The position numbers were made by a program, and so were the translations under genes. A stretch of 64,000 bases of DNA from assembly GCA_910584475.1 (NCBI GenBank), contig CAJUBD010000001.1, positions 143,028 to 207,027 of the forward strand. Reading direction: 5' to 3'. Source of the stretch: an uncultured Treponema sp. GTDB taxonomy: Bacteria > Spirochaetota > Spirochaetia > Treponematales > Treponemataceae. Positions 47,529-56,213 of the stretch are shown here, one piece after another. The notes under the pieces were generated by a model. That model searched no databases. It was not told where the DNA came from and was given only the letters and a program-made list of their open reading frames with translations. How positions within the stretch are numbered: the first letter of the stretch is position 1; every line of letters begins with the position of its first letter.

Positions 47529-50225
47529 ATGAGTGATTCAAAAAACTTAGACAGCTATGGCGATTGGGTGAAAAAAGAGCCACGCGACATAAACGGCGAA
47601 GATTCGGCCGAAGACGAGACGGCTGTCGACATTTTTGACTTGCCCGATTTCGGAGAGCCAGACTTGGACGCGAGCGCATTCGCGGAAAAGCCATTCGCCG
47701 CAGAAGATGCCGTCGAAGACGGGGACACCACTCTTAGCCCCGAAGAACTCGCTCACATAACCATAAATCAGGAAGTCATAGAGGAAACTGCTGAAAAATT
47801 TGAAGAGCCGGCGATCGATCCTGCCGCCGTCGCTTTGGGAGACGTCTTTAGCGAAGAGGCGAAATTCGCAGGAAAGTCTGAAGAAAATTTTGACAGCATT
47901 GAAGTTTCAGCCGCCGCAGACGAGCCTTTGCCAGAAGAGATCGAGCCTACGGCGGAAATTGCCGAAGCGAGCGCGACAGAAGACATAAGCTTTGACGCTA
48001 TGGCTGACGGCGAGATTGATTTGGATAGCTTTATGGACGACTCGGGCGGAAGCTCAGGAGAATTTTCCTTTGAAGACGGCGAAATCGACTTGGACGATTT
48101 TATGGGCGAAGACTTTATGGGCGGGGGAAGCTCGTCTTCCTCAAAGGCTCCCCCAGAAATCCAAGACGAGGAAACGCTTGACATAAACATAGGATTTGAC
48201 GAAAATGCCGAAAGCATCGCACTTGAGGACACTCCGGAAAACGAGGCGAAGCTCTTCCCGAAAAAAGAGGAGCCAAGCGCAGACAGCGACGCGATGTTCA
48301 ATACGTTCGAAGACGCCGTCGCGGCGGACGTAGCTTTCGAGCCTGCCGCTGAAAGCGAAGCGCTCTCCGCGGATGACGGGGAAATCGACCTTTCGGAATT
48401 CGGGTTCGACGATGACGATTCGAACATCGGAATGACGGAAGGTCCTGACGGAGGCGAATCGATAAAGAAGGAAGTCGTAGATTACGACGTGAGGGTTGTT
48501 GTTGACGACGATTCGAAGACTCCTTCTGTCCAAGATGTCGTCAATGGAAAAATAGTTGCGGAAGACAAAGATGTAGATTCCGAGGAGGATGAAATTACGG
48601 AACAGAACGAAATTGCAGACGGCGCGGCGAACACCGCTTCTCCCGAAATAAGCGAAAAGGGCAAGGAGATCCTTGAAGAAATCATGGGACAACTCGCTTC
48701 CCTCAAAGATGAAATCAAAAGCCTAAAAAATGATTTCGCCGCTTTGAGCGCGCGACCCGCAAGCGAAATTCCGGCCATGGAGCAGACCGAGGAAGCGCAG
48801 GAAGAGGACACAGGCTTTTTCGGCAATGACGACGGAGACGACACTATCTCGCTTTCGGGAAGCGAGATGACCAACATTCTCAATTCCGCGCAGTTCTCGG
48901 AAGAAAACGCGGGCGAAGACCTTTCGGCAGAAGAGGAAATCTCCGAGCCTGTAATAGAAGAGCCGCTCGCGGAAGACACGGTCGAGGAGACTGCCGTCGA
49001 AGAATCCGATGTTTCGGATACGGCGGCGGAATACGAGGCGGAAGAAGAGACGAAAGTTTCAGCGCCGTCAGAAGAAACAGTCATTGAAGACTCGATAATC
49101 GAAGAGCCTACAATCGAAATCGGCGAGACTATGTTTGCAGAGCCGACCGAAGAACCTGCAATCGCGGAAAATGAGGACGCTTTTATTTCCGATGACGCTT
49201 TGGGCATCGAAGATCCCACTTTGGAAAGCCTTTCTGAAAGCGAGGGAAATCCTATTCCTCCGACCATTCTTCCCGAAGAAATCGCAGTTCCGAAAGCCGA
49301 TTCCGACGAACCTGTCCTGAGAGCGGACGAGACATTTCCAAAAACCGCCGAAAAAGAATTTGACGCGCTTGATTCCGAAGATGTCTCCGATGAGGACTCG
49401 CTTACGGACGAAAAATTAAAATATATAAACGATGATCCCGCCATGCAGGAAGAAGCGTTATCCGCTCCAGACGTCGCCGAAATCGTGCAGGAAAACATCT
49501 CACTCCAAGACAGCGACGAGGCGACCATCGGGATTGACAGCGACATCAACACGGCGTTTGAAGAGGCGGACGCGCTTGAGTCTGACATTATGGACAATTC
49601 TCTTGAGGAAAAGGACGCTTACGAAGATTCTGTTTCCGACATAATGCAGGAGAACATTTCCCTTCAAAAAGACAAGACAGAGGCGTCGGTGGGAATTGGA
49701 AATGACATCAACGCCGCGTTTGAAGAAGCGGACGCCGCAGAATCCGACATTATGGACGATCACCTCGCGGAAAAAGATGCTTACGAAAAAAAGATAAACG
49801 AACTCGTTGACGACGACGAGGGAGACATTCTTGGTCTTGACGACGAGGAAAATGCGACGAAAGAGCGAAGCGCGGACGAAGACGCGACAATCGCGGAAAT
49901 TCAAGAGCCGGCGGTCGAGAACTTTCAGGAGCCGATGATAGAAGATTCCCTCGAAGAGACTTCGGTGGAAGAAGCAGTAATTGAAGAGGCGGTCGCTGAC
50001 GAAACCTACGAAGAAGAGTCGAACGCGCCCGAGCCTTGCGAAACGCAAGTCGAGCAAACGCGTCAGGCTTCGATTCCAAAGAATTTGAAGGAAGAAGTGA
50101 TTTCCGTGCTTTCCTATATGGACCAGCTTCTTGAAAATCTTCCGGAAGACAAGATCGCCGAATTCGCCAAGTCCGAGCATTTCGTAACGTACAAAAAACT
50201 TTTCGACGAGCTCGGTCTCTCATAA
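47529..50225 (+). CDS. Large, very acidic, mostly disordered protein of unknown function
   Basis: An 898-aa cytosolic protein dominated by Glu, Asp and Ala, with no signal peptide. Three copies of a short motif, DGEIDLDSFM, DGEIDLDDFM and DGEIDLSEFG, occur in the first 300 residues. A coiled-coil stretch (KGKEILEEIMGQLASLKDEI, about residues 378-410) lies in the middle. A 53-residue unit starting at QENISLQ is repeated in tandem (about 654-760). The last 50 residues (NLKEEVISVLSYMDQLLENL to FDELGLS) look folded and may be the conserved part. I do not recognise a family. AAGGGG precedes the ATG. The next gene starts at its stop codon (TAATG), tying it to the MAF glycosyltransferase cluster. 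Confidence 0.75.
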   Translation: MSDSKNLDSYGDWVKKEPRDINGEDSAEDETAVDIFDLPDFGEPDLDASAFAEKPFAAEDAVEDGDTTLSPEELAHITINQEVIEETAEKFEEPAIDPAAVALGDVFSEEAKFAGKSEENFDSIEVSAAADEPLPEEIEPTAEIAEASATEDISFDAMADGEIDLDSFMDDSGGSSGEFSFEDGEIDLDDFMGEDFMGGGSSSSSKAPPEIQDEETLDINIGFDENAESIALEDTPENEAKLFPKKEEPSADSDAMFNTFEDAVAADVAFEPAAESEALSADDGEIDLSEFGFDDDDSNIGMTEGPDGGESIKKEVVDYDVRVVVDDDSKTPSVQDVVNGKIVAEDKDVDSEEDEITEQNEIADGAANTASPEISEKGKEILEEIMGQLASLKDEIKSLKNDFAALSARPASEIPAMEQTEEAQEEDTGFFGNDDGDDTISLSGSEMTNILNSAQFSEENAGEDLSAEEEISEPVIEEPLAEDTVEETAVEESDVSDTAAEYEAEEETKVSAPSEETVIEDSIIEEPTIEIGETMFAEPTEEPAIAENEDAFISDDALGIEDPTLESLSESEGNPIPPTILPEEIAVPKADSDEPVLRADETFPKTAEKEFDALDSEDVSDEDSLTDEKLKYINDDPAMQEEALSAPDVAEIVQENISLQDSDEATIGIDSDINTAFEEADALESDIMDNSLEEKDAYEDSVSDIMQENISLQKDKTEASVGIGNDINAAFEEADAAESDIMDDHLAEKDAYEKKINELVDDDEGDILGLDDEENATKERSADEDATIAEIQEPAVENFQEPMIEDSLEETSVEEAVIEEAVADETYEEESNAPEPCETQVEQTRQASIPKNLKEEVISVLSYMDQLLENLPEDKIAEFAKSEHFVTYKKLFDELGLS

Positions 50226-51079
50226 TGGGTTTGCTCGAAAAGGCGGCCGAAACGCCGCCTGCAAATCCATCTTTCTCCGATTTTCAGCAATGGGCTGAAG
50301 CCTCGCCTTTCGCCCATTGTGGCGTTTTGCGCGCATCGCCGAATTTTATGCTTTTAAATCGCGCTCATGGAATCGACAGTGAAACTGCATTGAAGTCAAT
50401 TTCCACGCGCGACTTTTGGGCGGGAAGCGCGGCGGGCGATGAATGGATTTTGCTTGAACGCGGCGACGGACAATTCGCGGGCTTTTTGCAATTTTTGGGA
50501 GACGGCGCAAAAGAAAAAGCCGAGCACATAGCGATTTTGAAATTGCGCGAAAACCCACCGGCGTTTTTTTTAGCATACGATACAGATTCTTTTAAGAACA
50601 TTCCAAGCGAAGAAAATTTTCGTGGCACACTGCTTCCGATTTTGGAAAGCGAAAAAAAACTTTCATTCCGTGAAGGAGATGAAAAAAAAATCTTAAGCCT
50701 TGCCGGAAGCATGGGCGCGCTTTTGTTCACAGTTTCGCTTGAAACAGTCTTTCAAGAAATTTTTTCTGGCGACGAAAAGAATTTTTTTTTAGAAAATCCG
50801 AAAGCAAGGGAAATTCTTTCAAACACGATTTTTGAAGAATTTCTTTTTGAGACAAGAAAAGAATTTTCATGGCCTGATTTTATTTTTGCGAAAGGTTTCT
50901 CAAAAATAAAAATCGCGGCGATTCTCACGAAAAAAAACTTCGAGGAAATCGCGCGGCAAAGAATTTTAAACGCCGGCAAAAAGAACTTCCCTGCGCCGCT
51001 AGCGATGAGAATCGAAGTGGGCGACTTCGCGCCAAAATGCAGCGCGCGAGAAATCATTTCGTACATTCTGCGAGGCTAG
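50225..51079 (+). CDS. Soluble protein of unknown function, MAF cluster
   Basis: A 284-aa protein without signal peptide or membrane helices. The N-terminal 50 residues contain FQQWAEASPFAHCGVLRASP; the middle has aromatic residues and short strands; the C-terminal half is lysine-rich and helical (FIFAKGFSKIKIAAILTKKN). No motif that I recognise. ATG overlaps the stop of the acidic-protein gene (TAATG), and the next gene starts 2 bp after its stop, so it belongs to the same operon. Confidence 0.7.
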   Translation: MGLLEKAAETPPANPSFSDFQQWAEASPFAHCGVLRASPNFMLLNRAHGIDSETALKSISTRDFWAGSAAGDEWILLERGDGQFAGFLQFLGDGAKEKAEHIAILKLRENPPAFFLAYDTDSFKNIPSEENFRGTLLPILESEKKLSFREGDEKKILSLAGSMGALLFTVSLETVFQEIFSGDEKNFFLENPKAREILSNTIFEEFLFETRKEFSWPDFIFAKGFSKIKIAAILTKKNFEEIARQRILNAGKKNFPAPLAMRIEVGDFAPKCSAREIISYILRG

Positions 51080-51081
51080 AC

Positions 51082-52593
51082 TTGGCGACGGAATTTCTAA
51101 AGGCGAAAAACGGAAGCGACTGCGCCAAGGCGAACGGCATTTTCCTGCACTCGCAATACAATCCGCAACTTGAGGCGGAAAGGTTCGCGCAAAACGTTCG
51201 CGCGGATTTCGTCCCAAAAAACATAATCGTCATAGAAGGCGCGCTCGGTTATTGCGCCGCCGAACTGAAGAAAAAATTTCCTGATGCAAAAATAGGCGTT
51301 ATTCGTTTTTGCAAAGATTTTTTTGCGTGGAACGGCGCGTTCGACTTTGTATTTGACGCGGCGGATTTTTCTAAAAATGCTGAAAATGAAATCTCTCTTT
51401 CAGAAAAAATTTTCAACGCGCTCGGCGAAGAAGGAATTTTCAAGACGCTTTTTTTGGAATGGCCTCCAAGCGCGCGCGCGTTCAAAAACGAAACGAAATG
51501 CGCATGGCGGGAAATAAAATCCGCGATGGAAAAGTCGCGCGCGATTCTTGCGACGCGCGAGCATTTCGGAAAAAAATGGCTCAAAAACAAAGTCAAATTT
51601 TTTCAAAGAATCAAGGACATCACGATTTTTGAAAAAGTCGATTTTCCGATTTTCATTTGCGCGTCAGGTCCGAGCCTCGAATCCGCGATTTCGCTAATAA
51701 AAAAAATGCGCGAAAAAATTTTCCTTGTCGCGCTTTCTTCTTCGATTTCAGTCTTGCTCCACGAAGGAATTTTCCCTGACATTTGCTTTTCCACGGACGG
51801 CGGGTTTTGGGCGAAAAAACACCTTGCTTCTTTGGCGCGCGTAAAAAAAATTCCGCTCGCGCTCGCTGTCGAAGGCGAATGCGATTCTGTCATTTTTGAA
51901 AAAAACGAAATACTGCCTTTGTGCTACGATGACGATGAACTTTCAAAAAAACTTTTCGCCGCGCTCGACATTCCTTTTATGCAGGCAAGGCGAAACGGAA
52001 CCGTGAGCGGCACGGCATTGGAATTTTTTTTGGCACACGGCGAAAAAGAAATTTTCTTTGCGGGACTGGACTTGTCGAACGGAAAGACTTTCGCGCACGC
52101 GCAACCGAACGCGCTTGAAACTGATGCTGCGCAAAAAGATTTTCGCTTGCAGACGAAAGCCACGAGAATCGCAAGAGCCGCCCTCCCCTCCCCTAGCCTT
52201 GAAATCTACGCCGCGTGGTTCGCGAATTTTTTTTGGAAAGGAGAGCAAAAAGTTTTTCGGATTTGCGGCGAGAGAAAATTTAAAAATTCTCTTGGAAAAA
52301 TAAAAGACATTTCACCAAGCGAAGCGGAATCCATCCTGAAAAATTACGCACAAAGAAATCCGCGGAGCTCAATTCGACAAGCAAATTTTGAGGAAGCGAA
52401 AAATCGAAACGGCACTATAAAAAAAACGCTCGAAGAATTTTCAAAAAGCGAAGAATGGCGGAGAGAGCTTTTTCCTAGCGAATGCATTTTGAGAAACCGC
52501 GCGGCGAGCGACGAGGAAAGGCGAAAACATTCAAATGCGATTTTTGAAAAAACCGAAAATATTTTGAAAGAGATTTTTGGAAAATTAAAATGA
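51082..52593 (+). CDS. MAF-type glycosyltransferase (DUF115), first of a tandem pair
   Basis: A 503-aa cytosolic protein of the motility accessory factor type, which transfers nonulosonic acids to flagellin in several bacteria. The DUF115 core is clear: FPIFICASGPSLESAISLIK, then FLVALSSSISVLLHEGIFPD, ICFSTDGG, and GTVSGTALEFFL with EIFFAGLDLS. The N-terminal third is a Rossmann-like region (NIIVIEGALGYCA). I chose TTG 51082, with GAGG 6 nt upstream and just after the previous stop. Whether the acceptor is flagellin here is inferred; no flagellin gene or sugar-synthesis gene is in the window. Confidence 0.8.
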   Translation: MATEFLKAKNGSDCAKANGIFLHSQYNPQLEAERFAQNVRADFVPKNIIVIEGALGYCAAELKKKFPDAKIGVIRFCKDFFAWNGAFDFVFDAADFSKNAENEISLSEKIFNALGEEGIFKTLFLEWPPSARAFKNETKCAWREIKSAMEKSRAILATREHFGKKWLKNKVKFFQRIKDITIFEKVDFPIFICASGPSLESAISLIKKMREKIFLVALSSSISVLLHEGIFPDICFSTDGGFWAKKHLASLARVKKIPLALAVEGECDSVIFEKNEILPLCYDDDELSKKLFAALDIPFMQARRNGTVSGTALEFFLAHGEKEIFFAGLDLSNGKTFAHAQPNALETDAAQKDFRLQTKATRIARAALPSPSLEIYAAWFANFFWKGEQKVFRICGERKFKNSLGKIKDISPSEAESILKNYAQRNPRSSIRQANFEEAKNRNGTIKKTLEEFSKSEEWRRELFPSECILRNRAASDEERRKHSNAIFEKTENILKEIFGKLK

Positions 52594-54155
52594 AAAATTT
52601 ATTTTACAAAGAAATTTTGGTCGCAAGAAATTCTCAAAAAATTCCCGCCTTCGCTTCGGGGAAAACGGCGCATTCAAAATACGATCCAGAGCGCGAGTCG
52701 AAAAATTTCGGCGCGGAAAGCGACGGCGTGAAATTCGCCATAATTTTGGGAATTGCGGGCGGCTACCACATAAAATCTTTTTTGGAGCGAAATCCAAAAT
52801 GCAAAATTCTTTGCGTGGAAAAATCGCGAGATGACTACGATTTTTTAAAAAGCGAAATTCCGTGCGTAAAAGAAATTTCATCGCGCAAAAATTTTTCCGC
52901 CGCATTTCCAGAAAATTTACAAGAAGAAATCTTTAGAAATTATTTTCCGGCAATTCACGGCAACTTGCGCATTTTGACGATGCGCGCATGGGCAGACGAA
53001 GACAAAATTTTTTATGAGGAAATATCGAAAAAAATAGAAGACGCGATAAAAAAAATCGGCGCGGATTTTTCCGTGCAATCGCATTTCGGCGCGTTGTGGC
53101 AAAAAAACATTTTCTGCAATTTGAAGACGCTTCAAAAAATGCAAGAAAATCTTCGCCATAAAAACGCGCTATTGCTCGAGAAAATCGACACGAAAAAAAT
53201 CGCCGCTGTAATCGCCGCAGGTCCGAGCCTTGACGAGAGCATAAAAAAAATTAAAAACGCGCGCGAAGAATATTTTGTCATTTCGACCGACACAAGTTTC
53301 AAAGCCTTGATGAGAATCGGAATCATTCCCGACGCGGCGGTCTCAATCGACGCGCAATCTTTGAGCGAAAACCATTTCATAGGCGAGAAATCGCGCGCAA
53401 CGATTTTCGTCTTGAGCCTTGATTCCGAGCCAAGCATCGCGAACGCGCTTTGCGCATTTTCATCAGACATAATTTTTTGCGCATCGCGCCATCCTCTCGC
53501 ATCGTTCGCCGCGCAATTTTGCGAGAACTCTTTCCCCCTCCTTGAAAGCGGAAGCGGAACGGTTACGATAGCGGCGGCAGACTTCGCAAGAAAATGCGGT
53601 TTCAGGCGAATGCAAGTTTTCGGCGCGGACTTCGCCTACTCTCGCGGAAAGCCATACGCGCGCGGAACTTATTTGGACGAACTTTATCGCGGCGAAGAAA
53701 ACAAAATCGAAAGCGCGGAAAAAAAATTCTCAAAACTGATGTTCCGCACTCCGCTTGAAAAATTTTCACTCGGAGGAATTTCCGCCACGAAAAGCCAAGT
53801 GCTTGACTCATACAAAAAAACTTTCACAGAATGGCTCTGCCAAAACGCAGAAAATTTCGAATGCGAAAATTTCATTTGGAGCGCGAATCTCAAGGAAAAT
53901 TCTTTTTCAAAGGAAAATTTCTTTCCGCCGAATTTCAAATCGACATCTTTCAAAGACGCGCTTTTTCGCGGAATCGAAAGCGAAATCGAAAAAATGAATT
54001 CAAGTGAAGACGAAATCGACGCGGAATCGCCGTTCGCGAAAATCGCGCTTCCTTACCTTGCATTTTTGCGAAAGAAAAATTCCAAAACATTTTGCGCGAC
54101 AAGCGATTTTCTGCTTGCATTGAATAAACTTTTATGGTATAATAAGAATTTATGA
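52590..54155 (+). CDS. MAF-type glycosyltransferase (DUF115), second of a tandem pair
   Basis: A 521-aa paralogue of the preceding protein. Shared core: IAAVIAAGPSLDESIKKIKN, FVISTDTSFKALMRIGIIPD, AAVSIDAQS, and SGSGTVTIAAADFARKCGF with MQVFGADFAYSRGKPYARGT. The N-terminal Rossmann-like part reads FAIILGIAGGYHIKSFLER. Sequence outside the core differs a good deal from the first copy, so the two may use different sugars or acceptors. ATG overlaps the previous stop (ATGA). The region is A-rich compared with neighbours. A promoter for the next gene lies inside its last codons. Confidence 0.8.
   Translation: MKNLFYKEILVARNSQKIPAFASGKTAHSKYDPERESKNFGAESDGVKFAIILGIAGGYHIKSFLERNPKCKILCVEKSRDDYDFLKSEIPCVKEISSRKNFSAAFPENLQEEIFRNYFPAIHGNLRILTMRAWADEDKIFYEEISKKIEDAIKKIGADFSVQSHFGALWQKNIFCNLKTLQKMQENLRHKNALLLEKIDTKKIAAVIAAGPSLDESIKKIKNAREEYFVISTDTSFKALMRIGIIPDAAVSIDAQSLSENHFIGEKSRATIFVLSLDSEPSIANALCAFSSDIIFCASRHPLASFAAQFCENSFPLLESGSGTVTIAAADFARKCGFRRMQVFGADFAYSRGKPYARGTYLDELYRGEENKIESAEKKFSKLMFRTPLEKFSLGGISATKSQVLDSYKKTFTEWLCQNAENFECENFIWSANLKENSFSKENFFPPNFKSTSFKDALFRGIESEIEKMNSSEDEIDAESPFAKIALPYLAFLRKKNSKTFCATSDFLLALNKLLWYNKNL
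54115..54143 (+). promoter_or_regulatory. Promoter inside the end of the second MAF gene, leaderless type
   Basis: TTGCAT (54115-54120), 17-bp spacer, TATAAT (54138-54143) with an upstream TGG (extended -10), then 8 nt to ATG 54152. No ribosome-binding site. It lies in coding sequence, yet all elements and spacings are near ideal. Confidence 0.7.
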
Positions 54156-55540
54156 AGAATAAAGGCATTTCCATTGCGGCTATTTTGATCACCTTCGTTT
54201 TTGTAGTGACAATCGTGGCTTTAGGCTTGAGCGTTTATTCCGCCTACAAGGTTGGCGCGGAAAAAGCGGCGGACAGATTTGAAAAACTCTCTTCTAAAAC
54301 CATGGAACTCAGCGGCATATATCCTTGCGGCTCGAAAGAATTCTTGAACGCATTCAACGAGGCGGTCGCCACGCCAAGTTTTTATGAACAACTGCGCCTT
54401 GAAGTCGACAGCGTCGAAGTATACATTTATCCTTCATTTCCAATGAGCACGCCATCTACATTCGCAAAAACTTTCAGCACACGCATCGTCGGCAGCGACG
54501 GAGCGCGAATCGCGCTTTCGGCAAACATATACGCGCTCTCTCCAGCTATGATATTCCATCGCGCAAAAATCGCTTTCATCGTAATCTTGGCAGGAACGCT
54601 CGTAGTGGGCATCCTGTTGGTATTCACCTATCTTTCCGAAGCGAGCGAAAGCGAAAAAATTCCAGAATCAAAAATAGACGAGCCGATTTTCAGCGATGAC
54701 GAGGCGACTGAAGATGACTTGAATCTCACGGAAGAATATTTGGACGAAGAAAACGTGGATGACTTCGAGCGCGAAAAAGGCGATGAAAAAAAATCCGAGC
54801 CAGAAACCGCGAAGGAAAATGTGGAACAAAGCGCGCCTACGGAAGCAGAAGAAAATGAAATTGAACAAATAGACGACATTTCCAATTCTTTGGATTTGGC
54901 GGAAGAAAATTTGGCTGATGAGAATTTAACGAAAGAAAATTTGTCGGACAAAGATTCGCACGAAGAAGGCTCATCTCCAATTGAGACCGCCTCTTCAAAC
55001 GAAGAGAAAAATTGCGACGAGCAAAAAAATGAGCAAGGGCTTTTTTCGCCCACAAGCGGTTTCGGATGGGAATCATACCTTGACACGCGGCTCGGAAGCG
55101 AGCTAATCCGCGCGGCATCAAGCGAATTGGAAATGTCCCTTTTGGTGATAAAAATTCCCGGCATGACGCCTCAGTCTGACTATTACGCTGAAGTGTGCAA
55201 AACGCTTTTGGATTTTTTCCAATTCAAGGATTTCATTTTCGAATACAAGGAAGACGGCTTCGCGGCGATAATTCAAGGAAAAGGAATCGACGAGGCGATG
55301 GAAAGCGCGGAAAGCCTTTATGCCAATTTGAAATCGACCCTAAACAAAACGCGTACAGACACGCGCCCTCTCATCGGCATTTCAAGCCGCTCGCTGCGCT
55401 TGATTTCCGCCGAACGTCTCAAGACCGAAGCCGAGCAAGCCGTAGAGCATGCGGCTACGGACAACGAGTCTCCAATCGTAGCGTTCCGAGTGAATCCTGA
55501 AAAATACAGGAAATTCATTACAGAGCAAAAAGAAGAATAA
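54152..55540 (+). CDS. Membrane protein with acidic linker and degenerate GGDEF-like C-terminus
   Basis: A 462-aa protein. Two membrane helices (AAILITFVFVVTIVALGLSV, and AFIVILAGTLVVGILLVFTY near residue 140) enclose an extracytoplasmic domain of about 105 residues. A long acidic, disordered linker (about 165-300) follows, then a folded domain starting FGWESYLDTRLGSEL and ending with LIGISSRSLRLISAERLKTE and AEQAVEHAATDNESPIVAFR. That order resembles the second half of a GGDEF domain (IGIS..., then a helix and A-xx-A-VxxA), but no GGDEF signature is present, so cyclase activity is unlikely. ATG overlaps the preceding stop and also follows a leaderless-type promoter. Confidence 0.65.
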   Translation: MKNKGISIAAILITFVFVVTIVALGLSVYSAYKVGAEKAADRFEKLSSKTMELSGIYPCGSKEFLNAFNEAVATPSFYEQLRLEVDSVEVYIYPSFPMSTPSTFAKTFSTRIVGSDGARIALSANIYALSPAMIFHRAKIAFIVILAGTLVVGILLVFTYLSEASESEKIPESKIDEPIFSDDEATEDDLNLTEEYLDEENVDDFEREKGDEKKSEPETAKENVEQSAPTEAEENEIEQIDDISNSLDLAEENLADENLTKENLSDKDSHEEGSSPIETASSNEEKNCDEQKNEQGLFSPTSGFGWESYLDTRLGSELIRAASSELEMSLLVIKIPGMTPQSDYYAEVCKTLLDFFQFKDFIFEYKEDGFAAIIQGKGIDEAMESAESLYANLKSTLNKTRTDTRPLIGISSRSLRLISAERLKTEAEQAVEHAATDNESPIVAFRVNPEKYRKFITEQKEE

Positions 55541-55552
55541 TTAGTTCCGACA

Positions 55553-56209
55553 TTATTCTTCAAGAATGTCCTCTCGCAACTCTTCGGGAATCTCGTCTTC
55601 ATCGCTTGGAGTTTGGCTTTCTTCCCATGCGGTGATTTTTTCCTGGATGCTTTTTATTTTCTCTTCGTCTGGAAATTTTTCTTTGAGCAAATCAAGGTTC
55701 GTCTTCGCGTCCTCATATTTTTCCTGGCTCAACAATATTATCGTATAGTTTACTAGAGCCTCGCTCAAGTCGGGATTCGTTTCAATCAGAACTTTGTACA
55801 TCTCTTCGGATTTTTCAAAATCGCCGCTCATCGCATAGACATACGCGAGGCTTTGCTTCACTTCGAAATTCTTGCCGTCAGCCGCTTCAATTTCCAAGTA
55901 GATTCTTTTCGCCTCGTCCCAGTTCTTTGCGAGCGCGAAAGAACGTGCGGCGTTGAAATAGGCGGCGTTGTGAAGAGATTCCGACGACGCGGCCTTCGTG
56001 TAGAATTCCGCGGCTTTCGAATAATTTTTCATTTTGAAATATTCGTCGGCGATGGAATAATACTCGCCATAAATGTTTTCGATTACGACTTTTCTTTCGC
56101 CGGGAACATAGATTCGCGTCGTCTTGCAGCCGAAGAAAAACATTAAGAAAAATCCCGCTAATAATTTTGCAAGGCAACGGCAATTTTTTTTGAACGAATT
56201 TTTTCTCAT
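55553..56209 (-). CDS. TPR-repeat lipoprotein
   Basis: A 218-aa lipoprotein: basic N-terminus, hydrophobic segment and lipobox cysteine (LLAGFFLMFFFGCKTT), then four or so tetratricopeptide repeats (EYYSIADEYFKMKNYSKAAE, NAARSFALAKNWDEAKRIYL, QSLAYVYAMSGDFEKSEEMY, VNYTIILLSQEKYEDAKTNL) and a short acidic tail. Probably a periplasmic-facing scaffold. It starts 4 bp after the upp-like gene. Confidence 0.75.
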   Translation of the reverse strand: MRKNSFKKNCRCLAKLLAGFFLMFFFGCKTTRIYVPGERKVVIENIYGEYYSIADEYFKMKNYSKAAEFYTKAASSESLHNAAYFNAARSFALAKNWDEAKRIYLEIEAADGKNFEVKQSLAYVYAMSGDFEKSEEMYKVLIETNPDLSEALVNYTIILLSQEKYEDAKTNLDLLKEKFPDEEKIKSIQEKITAWEESQTPSDEDEIPEELREDILEE

Positions 56210-56213
56210 CGCG

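Noticed and set aside
48141..49597. Long antisense open frames across the acidic-protein gene
   Set aside because: They are shadows caused by the strongly biased GAA/GAC codon content; serine-rich low-complexity translations without start signals.
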